Of a stretch of 14,008 bases of DNA, positions 8,869-14,008 are shown one piece after another (the stretch's first letter is position 1; every line of letters starts with the position of its first letter). The position numbers and the translations under genes were made by a program. A model generated the notes under the pieces. It saw only the letters and a list, made by a program, of their open reading frames with translations, did no database searches and had not been told where the DNA came from. This stretch comes from an uncultured Synergistales bacterium (GTDB taxonomy: Bacteria > Synergistota > Synergistia > Synergistales > Aminobacteriaceae), in contig CAJOEQ010000020.1 of NCBI GenBank assembly GCA_905233515.1, positions 1-14,008 of the forward strand, in the 5' to 3' direction.

Positions 8869-9633
8869 TTATTTCGACGTGAAATATACAAGCGCACAAA
8901 TCCCCGCACAAAGCAAGAATATAATAAATTTATTTATAGTCTCGTTCATTGCTTGAGTTTTTGCCTGCTCTTGAGATTGAATCTCTATTTTTTCGCGTGC
9001 GATTCTATCTTCTTCGGCAAATTTTTCGCTTTCTCGTTTCATTTCGTCGGCTCTGTTAATGCATTCTTGAGCGAGTGAATAAGAATTCTTATAATCCTTT
9101 ATTCTCATGAACATATTTGCAATAGTCCTGAGTGCGTCTTCATTGTCAGCAGTCTTCATTATGCTTAGTGCGTAATTATAATCTCTCTCATTTTTCTTAT
9201 TTTCGAGCCTTGCGTTAATTTTTGCCTCGTAACTCTCAAGCTCTGATTTCAAATCTGACTCAGCATATATCACACTTCTATAATAATTATTACTAAGCCA
9301 AAGAGATTCTTCACAGTCGGCCAAGTCCTCACGAGAATTCACGCGTTTTTCTGCCATTAACTTCCCTAAATATGCTAATGCGTTTTCAGGGTCAACGTCT
9401 AAAACTCTCTCACAGTATTTATCAGCCTTCTTAAATTCCCCGTCCTCAAGCAAAATAAATACTCGCTTTAATAAAGAGTCAATTTTCCTGCGCTGTTCGT
9501 CGCTTATCTCATCAGAATAAGAATCAGAATAAAGAGTCTGTCTTGTTCCGCAATATGGACATTGAACAATTTCGCCCGAGTCCTGAAAATCTAAATCAGC
9601 CCCGCAGCTCTCACACTTGAAAACTTTTGACAA
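8869..9633 (-). CDS. Zinc-ribbon, TPR-like, tail-anchored membrane protein; function unknown
   Basis: The 254-residue product starts with a zinc ribbon (Cys7, Cys10, Cys25, Cys28, as FKCESCGADLDF and QCPYCGTRQ). Residues about 47-90 look like a tetratricopeptide helix pair (EDGEFKKADKYCERVLDVDPENALAYLG). Further helices with TPR-like spacing fill 145-195, and a charged coiled coil runs from 195 to 228. A single hydrophobic helix (about 233-251) ends three residues before the C-terminus, so it is probably tail-anchored with the zinc ribbon in the cytoplasm. The start is TTG at 9633, chosen because AAGGAG (minus strand, 9643-9648) lies 9 bases before it and the zinc ribbon begins at once. The upstream cca stop is only 6 bases away and the ribosome binding site lies in cca, implying coupling. 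I do not recognise a named family. Confidence 0.85.
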   Translation of the reverse strand: MSKVFKCESCGADLDFQDSGEIVQCPYCGTRQTLYSDSYSDEISDEQRRKIDSLLKRVFILLEDGEFKKADKYCERVLDVDPENALAYLGKLMAEKRVNSREDLADCEESLWLSNNYYRSVIYAESDLKSELESYEAKINARLENKKNERDYNYALSIMKTADNEDALRTIANMFMRIKDYKNSYSLAQECINRADEMKRESEKFAEEDRIAREKIEIQSQEQAKTQAMNETINKFIIFLLCAGICALVYFTSK

Positions 9634-9639
9634 ATTAAA

Positions 9640-12285
9640 TCACTCCTTCTGTGAGTTAATACTTCCCTTGACAAAATTAATTTCATCGTCGAGAGATTTT
9701 ATTTCACAGTCAATTATTGCGAGTTTAATATTTGCTAACATTTCGCCGATTTCTTTACCCTTGAGTCCAAATTTCTGTAACTCTGCACCCGTTAATTTGC
9801 CCCTGTAAGTCATCCATAATTCTAGGTGTTCAATTATAATGCGTCTTGCTTCAGGAGATTTTAAACAAGTCAGCCAATAAACTAATGGGACTGGGCCGTA
9901 ATCCTTAAAAAATAAATAAGCGTCGGAGTTCCTGATATTTTTCTTATTAGCGCAAAACTTTTCGACATTTGGCCATTGCATAAAACATTTTGTAAGCTGA
10001 TCGCGCTCGTTAGGGTTTAGATTCATTCTGTCCATTGCTGAGAATCTTATTTCAGGCTTTGAGTCAGTCAATATTACGGCCATTCCTACAAGCCATTTCA
10101 TGCCTTTGAAGTCGATTCCGTGTTGTTGGACTTGGTGCAAAAAGTGATCCATTATAGCAAGCCGCCTCGATAATCCTATACTGACATATACACCGGGGAA
10201 TAATGACTCCCAGACTCCTAGATCGCGCATTCTGACAGCAATTTTTCTAAAGCATGACTCTTTTGAAATTATTTCAAGTTCGGCACGCACTCTTGTTGTT
10301 GATAGACATTCAAGCAAACCGCCTTTAACTGTACTCTTAAGCAGTCTTAACGTGTTATCTTCAAATGACATATTTAAACGCTGTTCGAGCCTTATTCCCC
10401 GCAAAACTCGTGAAGGATCTTCTACAAAGCTCAAATTATGAAGGATTCTCAATAATTTATCCTTCAAATCTGCGCGCCCGCCGTAATTGTCAGTAAGAGT
10501 CCCCCAGTCGTCTTCACTCAAAGAAATAGACATAGCATTAACTGTGAAATCACGCCGCCCGAGATCCTGTTTTAGTGAGTCGCTCTCAACAATCGGAGTA
10601 GCCGCCGCATATTCGTAAAATTCCCGTCTTGCTGTTGCAACATCAACTTTTTCACCGTCAGGAAATGTAATAGTTCCTGTTTTATAGCGTCCATGCAAAG
10701 TAGTCTTACAGCCCGGCTCATTCCATGAAGTTACAAGTTTTTCCGCGTCGCCTTCAACTGAAATATCAATATCGACATTGTGAACGCCCATTAAAATATC
10801 TCGAACTGTCCCGCCGACTAAATAAGCCTTCATGCCTAATTCTTGCGCTTTAGTGCCGACTCGCCGTAAAAGTGATAAAGTTTTAAGACTGAAAGCCTCT
10901 TCCATCAAGTGAGCAACATTTTCAACCCATAAAAAGCCGCTTGAGTCCCTCGATGTGTCATCTTCATTTGAGAGCGCGCCCGAATGATATAATGCCTTCA
11001 ATAAATCAGCTCGTGAAAGAGTGCCGACTAATTTACCATTTGAGTCAAGCACGGGCATTTTCTCAAATCCATATGTAGCCATCATTCTGTGAGCTTCTTC
11101 AATTGAGGCCTCAGAGTTCAAGCTAATAATCCCCTGAGTCATAAAATCTGAAATTTTTGCGCGGTCGAGTCCGTGTAAATGTGCCTTGTCTAAATCTTTA
11201 CGGGTCATCATTCCGACGACTTCACCATTTGAGTCCGCAACTGGTAAAGATTTCATGCCAAATCGTAACATAGTGCGATAACCTTCATCGACTCGTGCGT
11301 CAGGATTAACGGCTATAACGGGAGATGTCATAATATCTGAAACTTTTAATTTATTCGGGATTGCTGTAGAAAGTTTTGACTCGATTTCCTGCAAAATTTC
11401 TTGAGGTGATTTCGTTGTGTCAGAAAGAGTCGCGCTCCCAGCCTGATAATGTCCGCTGCCTCCATATTGTGAGAGAAATTCTTTAACATTCAAGAATCCT
11501 TGCATACTCCGAGCAATTATATTAATTTTTTTCCCGCCGTTATTTATTACTGCGATTGTAACGTGAGACTCGCAAGATTCTTTTAACTTATTCACGAAAA
11601 GTGCCAAGCCTGAGACATATTCTTGAGTTTCTGCCCATGTTAATAAAACTTTTGCACCGTTTATATAAATTTCTCGCGCGTTTTCTGCCATAGTATCAAG
11701 CAATTTTTTATCATCTGCCGACATGTCAGACTCAATCTGAGTAAGAACCCCCGACAAATCCGCGCCGAGTTCACGTAAATAACAGATTGCCGCTATATCC
11801 CTTTCAGTCGTAGACTCATAAGTCAATGCGCCTGTATCATCATAAATCCCATAAGCAAATAAAGTAGCTTCATCGGGTGTGATTTCTTTACGTTCATTTA
11901 ATAAATGCTCAAGTATCATTGTAGTACATGCCCCGATTGGCTCGTAAATTAATTCTTCAGCTGGTATATCGTCTTGTGTTGCAGGGTGATGATCATAGAC
12001 GTGAACAGCTACATCTTGACGGCCTGCGAGTGCTGCAAATGCTCCAATTCGAGAACGTGAGCGCGTATCAGTTACTATCATGAGTGTTACTTCATCAAGA
12101 GGGATTTTTTTAGGTTTCAAAAGTTTAGCTGCCCATTGATGACCCTGACGCGCAAGAAATTCTTTAACTTTTCGGCTCATTGAACCGGGAGGACAAATTA
12201 CCGCATCAGGATATAATTTTTGTATAGCGAACATGCTAGCAAGCGAGTCTAAATCTGTATTCAAATGACTTGTAATTAAATGCAT
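9640..12285 (-). CDS. cca: CCA-adding-type tRNA nucleotidyltransferase fused to DHH/DHHA1 and two CBS domains
   Basis: The 881-residue protein combines three units. Residues 1-305 form a DHH-family phosphoesterase: HLNTDLDSLAS (7-17), VTDTRS (71-76), the DHH triad Asp98-His99-His100, YDDTGAL (148-154) and a DHHA1 end with GGSGHYQAG (275-283). Two CBS domains follow (about 314-368 and 377-432; DIMTSPV and DFMTQGI) and may sense adenylates. Residues about 484-881 are a class II nucleotidyltransferase: YLVGGTVRDILMG (488-500), metal-binding Asp505 and Asp507, GRRDFTVNAM (576-585) and DPSRVLRGIRL (623-633). The transferase unit should add C and/or A to tRNA 3' ends. In some bacteria such fusions are A-adding enzymes paired with a separate CC-adding enzyme, and the sequence alone does not decide. 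GGGAAG lies about 10 bases before the ATG. The gene is divergent from hisC and coupled to the downstream zinc-ribbon gene. Confidence 0.95.
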   Translation of the reverse strand: MHLITSHLNTDLDSLASMFAIQKLYPDAVICPPGSMSRKVKEFLARQGHQWAAKLLKPKKIPLDEVTLMIVTDTRSRSRIGAFAALAGRQDVAVHVYDHHPATQDDIPAEELIYEPIGACTTMILEHLLNERKEITPDEATLFAYGIYDDTGALTYESTTERDIAAICYLRELGADLSGVLTQIESDMSADDKKLLDTMAENAREIYINGAKVLLTWAETQEYVSGLALFVNKLKESCESHVTIAVINNGGKKINIIARSMQGFLNVKEFLSQYGGSGHYQAGSATLSDTTKSPQEILQEIESKLSTAIPNKLKVSDIMTSPVIAVNPDARVDEGYRTMLRFGMKSLPVADSNGEVVGMMTRKDLDKAHLHGLDRAKISDFMTQGIISLNSEASIEEAHRMMATYGFEKMPVLDSNGKLVGTLSRADLLKALYHSGALSNEDDTSRDSSGFLWVENVAHLMEEAFSLKTLSLLRRVGTKAQELGMKAYLVGGTVRDILMGVHNVDIDISVEGDAEKLVTSWNEPGCKTTLHGRYKTGTITFPDGEKVDVATARREFYEYAAATPIVESDSLKQDLGRRDFTVNAMSISLSEDDWGTLTDNYGGRADLKDKLLRILHNLSFVEDPSRVLRGIRLEQRLNMSFEDNTLRLLKSTVKGGLLECLSTTRVRAELEIISKESCFRKIAVRMRDLGVWESLFPGVYVSIGLSRRLAIMDHFLHQVQQHGIDFKGMKWLVGMAVILTDSKPEIRFSAMDRMNLNPNERDQLTKCFMQWPNVEKFCANKKNIRNSDAYLFFKDYGPVPLVYWLTCLKSPEARRIIIEHLELWMTYRGKLTGAELQKFGLKGKEIGEMLANIKLAIIDCEIKSLDDEINFVKGSINSQKE

Positions 12286-12309
12286 AAATTCTCATCTTCC
12301 CGTAAAAAT

Positions 12310-12315
12310 ATTATA
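12310..12315 (-). promoter_or_regulatory. Possible -10 box for the cca fusion gene
   Basis: A perfect TATAAT on the minus strand lies 24 bases before the ATG at 12285, in the 146-base gap between the divergent cca and hisC coding regions. The positions 16 to 18 bases upstream are all A/T, with no good -35 match, so the call rests on one hexamer plus the need for a promoter in this divergent gap. Confidence 0.35.
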
Positions 12316-12353
12316 ATTCGTGATAGCAATATAATAATATGTGAACGAGAAAA

Positions 12354-12381
12354 TTAACAACGCAAAATTTCTTGTTATAAA
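12354..12381 (+). promoter_or_regulatory. Promoter of hisC
   Basis: TTAACA (12354-12359) matches five of six bases of the -35 consensus, and TATAAA (12376-12381) matches five of six of the -10 consensus, with a 16-base spacer. Transcription should begin near 12388. That leaves almost no leader before the ATG at 12393 but a normal leader before the ATG at 12432, so the promoter and the internal ribosome binding site agree on the later hisC start. Confidence 0.55.
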
Positions 12382-12431
12382 ATAATACTAGCATGAGCAA
12401 AAAATTTTATTATGAAAGGTTTATTTACGAA

Positions 12432-13478
12432 ATGAGCAAATTTTTACACTCAAAATTTAAATCTCTTGAGCCATATGACACGAGCGAAGAACTAGAAAGC
12501 ATGAACGGTTATATAAGACTTAACACGAACGAGTCCCCGTTTATGCCTTCACCCTTAGCAATAAAATACGCGTATGAATCAGCAAAGGGACTAAATTATT
12601 ATTCTGATCCTGACTGTAGATTACTGGCTGAAAAACTTTCTAGCATGTTAAATATTAAACCTTCTCAAATAGTTTTCGGCAATGGATCGGACGAAATATT
12701 AAATTTTATCTTCATGGGACTATGTGAAAAAGGTGCGGCATTTCCTGATATAACTTACTCATTTTATAAGATTCTCGCGAAATTTCACGGAGTAAATTAT
12801 AAATTAATCCCGCTTAAAAATTTTAGAATTGCCCCTGATGACTATAAAAATTTGCAAGCTCGTACTATTTTTATAGCTAATCCGAATGCACCGACGGGAC
12901 TCGCGCTAAAACTTGACGAAATCGAAAAAATTATAATTTCAAATCCTGACAGCTTAATAATCATTGATGAGGCTTATATTGATTTTGCGGACTCATTAAG
13001 CGCAATTAAATTTATTCATGAATATAATAATATAATAATTACTCGGACATTTTCAAAATCTCGTTCACTGGCAGGGGGGCGGCTGGGATTCTGCGTAACT
13101 TGTGAAGAAATTGCTAACGACTTGCGCGACATTAAGAATACTATTACGCCGTATAATATAAACGCTATGACTCAGGCGGCGGGGCTGGGTTCTCTTGAAG
13201 ACGATGATTATTACAAGGAAAATATTAATTTAATTCGCACTGTTAGAGAGTCAACAAAAATAAATCTGCGTAAAATGGGCTTTGAAGTAACTGACTCAGA
13301 GACAAATTTTTTATTTACTCGTCATGAAAGATTAACCGGCCAAGAAATTTTTACGCACTTAAAGCAAAACGGCATAATGATACGTTACTTTGAGAGTTTA
13401 CCCGAATTTAATAGAATCACAATCGGAACTAGTGAACAAATGCAGAAATTATTAAATTGTCTTGCTGAAATTGTATAA
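12432..13478 (+). CDS. hisC: Histidinol-phosphate aminotransferase (class II PLP aminotransferase)
   Basis: HisC transaminates imidazole acetol phosphate to histidinol phosphate in histidine synthesis; relatives also act on aromatic amino acids. The fold-type I core is complete: IRLNTNESPF near the start, YSDPDCRLLAEKLS, GNGSDEILNF, NPNAPTG (the Asn of the PLP pocket), IIDEAYIDF (Asp179, PLP nitrogen contact), and TFSKSRSLAGGRLGF with the PLP lysine at 209 and Arg217. From ATG 12432 the protein has 348 residues. The frame also has an ATG at 12393, but that one has no Shine-Dalgarno and sits almost on the predicted transcription start, whereas GAAAGG (12414-12419) lies 12 bases before 12432. 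No other histidine genes are adjacent, so substrate specificity is inferred from family similarity alone. Confidence 0.9.
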   Translation: MSKFLHSKFKSLEPYDTSEELESMNGYIRLNTNESPFMPSPLAIKYAYESAKGLNYYSDPDCRLLAEKLSSMLNIKPSQIVFGNGSDEILNFIFMGLCEKGAAFPDITYSFYKILAKFHGVNYKLIPLKNFRIAPDDYKNLQARTIFIANPNAPTGLALKLDEIEKIIISNPDSLIIIDEAYIDFADSLSAIKFIHEYNNIIITRTFSKSRSLAGGRLGFCVTCEEIANDLRDIKNTITPYNINAMTQAAGLGSLEDDDYYKENINLIRTVRESTKINLRKMGFEVTDSETNFLFTRHERLTGQEIFTHLKQNGIMIRYFESLPEFNRITIGTSEQMQKLLNCLAEIV

Positions 13479-13479
13479 A

Positions 13480-14008
13480 TTATTTTCCGACACAAAAACG
13501 GCTGAACATGGAGTCAAGTAATTCGTCCCCTGCGTCAAGGCCAAGCACCCGCAATAAATCTAATCTCGCTGAATTCATGAGTCCCGCTGTGATGTCTTCT
13601 CCCATAGAAGTAATTATAGACTCGCGGGATTCTTTCAACGAGTCAAGCGCATTTGTGAGAGTCTTTAACTGCCCCGCACTTGTATTTAATCCTGATGACA
13701 ATAACGAGTCTTCACAAGCAATCTTATAAATCAACGCTTTTAATTCTTGAATTCCCGTTAAATTCTTAGCTGATATAAAAATTTTCTCGCAAGGTGAGTC
13801 AATTTCGCGCGTTACCTGCTTTAAATCTGACTTGTTAAATATTATTATGCTGCGTTTATTGAGAGAGTCTATAAAAATTTTTTCGTCATTATTTAATTCG
13901 CGCGATGAGTCAATCACATATAAGCAAATATCACTGTCATTAATTGCAGATTGAGCGAGCTTAATTCCTTCAGACTCAATAATATCATCAGAGTCACGCA
14001 GTCCAGCC
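13480..14008 (-). CDS. mnmE: tRNA uridine-5-carboxymethylaminomethyl GTPase MnmE, C-terminal part (partial)
   Basis: MnmE, with MnmG, installs the cmnm5 modification on wobble uridine-34 of certain tRNAs, using GTP, a formyl-folate and FAD. The 175 visible residues begin inside the G domain just after the DT of the G3 motif (AGLRDSDDIIESEGI). They include the G4 motif NKSDL and the G5-region serine-alanine (ISAKN), then the helical C-terminal domain, ending with FSRFCVGK. That final C-x-G-K is the family signature whose Cys is needed for modification. The N-terminal folate-binding domain and the P-loop lie beyond the right edge of the window. The frame is open to base 14008; the GTG at 13917 is internal and not a start. 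The stop lies one base from the hisC stop, in convergent orientation. Confidence 0.95.
   Translation of the reverse strand, partial: AGLRDSDDIIESEGIKLAQSAINDSDICLYVIDSSRELNNDEKIFIDSLNKRSIIIFNKSDLKQVTREIDSPCEKIFISAKNLTGIQELKALIYKIACEDSLLSSGLNTSAGQLKTLTNALDSLKESRESIITSMGEDITAGLMNSARLDLLRVLGLDAGDELLDSMFSRFCVGK

Noticed and set aside
12286..12431. Gap between cca and hisC checked for a small RNA, tRNA or T-box leader
   Set aside because: No cloverleaf, no T-box sequence and no terminator hairpin were found. The promoter elements leave too little leader before hisC for such a regulator.
13508..13729. 73-codon open frame opposite mnmE
   Set aside because: It is antisense to the conserved MnmE C-terminal domain. 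Its Ser- and Asn-rich translation is a by-product of the GAGTC-rich minus-strand codons.

Overview
This AT-rich window reads as ordinary bacterial chromosome with one accessory gene. No phage, transposon, CRISPR, rRNA or tRNA gene was found, and no gap between genes exceeds about 110 bases. The best guess for the lineage is a low-GC member of the Synergistota (gut or rumen type). The basis is the 881-residue DHH-CBS-CBS-nucleotidyltransferase fusion, a clostridial-type glutamate dehydrogenase, a two-domain bL25, and proteins built for an extracytoplasmic space. This assignment is inference; no marker gene here settles it.

Layout. Plus strand, 1-4031: the last codons of an upstream gene (perhaps TatD family), then tgt (queuosine tRNA modification) overlapping ywlC (threonylcarbamoyl-AMP synthase, t6A modification), then a five-helix membrane protein with a zinc ribbon inside the cell and SH3b plus duplicated C-terminal modules outside. 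A hairpin at 4045-4084 separates it from the converging minus-strand genes.

Minus strand, 6686 down to 4122: rplY (bL25), pth (peptidyl-tRNA hydrolase) and a glutamate dehydrogenase gene, closely spaced. A hairpin overlapping the pth stop codon may lower gdhA expression relative to the two translation genes. A strong intrinsic terminator at 6749-6786 insulates this group from the gene before it.

Minus strand, 12285 down to 6802: the CCA-adding fusion protein, then a translationally coupled zinc-ribbon/TPR tail-anchored protein, then a 667-residue predicted lipoprotein. The lipoprotein is the accessory element. It ends in a BACON-like domain, and its centre resembles the pre-stem of leukocidin/cytolysin pore-forming toxins.

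Right end: hisC on the plus strand, with a good promoter that helps fix its start, converges with a single-base gap on the 3' part of mnmE, which runs off the window.

The conserved genes are biased toward tRNA biology: tgt, ywlC, cca and mnmE act on tRNA, and pth recycles peptidyl-tRNA. A second, sequence-level theme is a marked excess of GAGTC/GACTC across the window.
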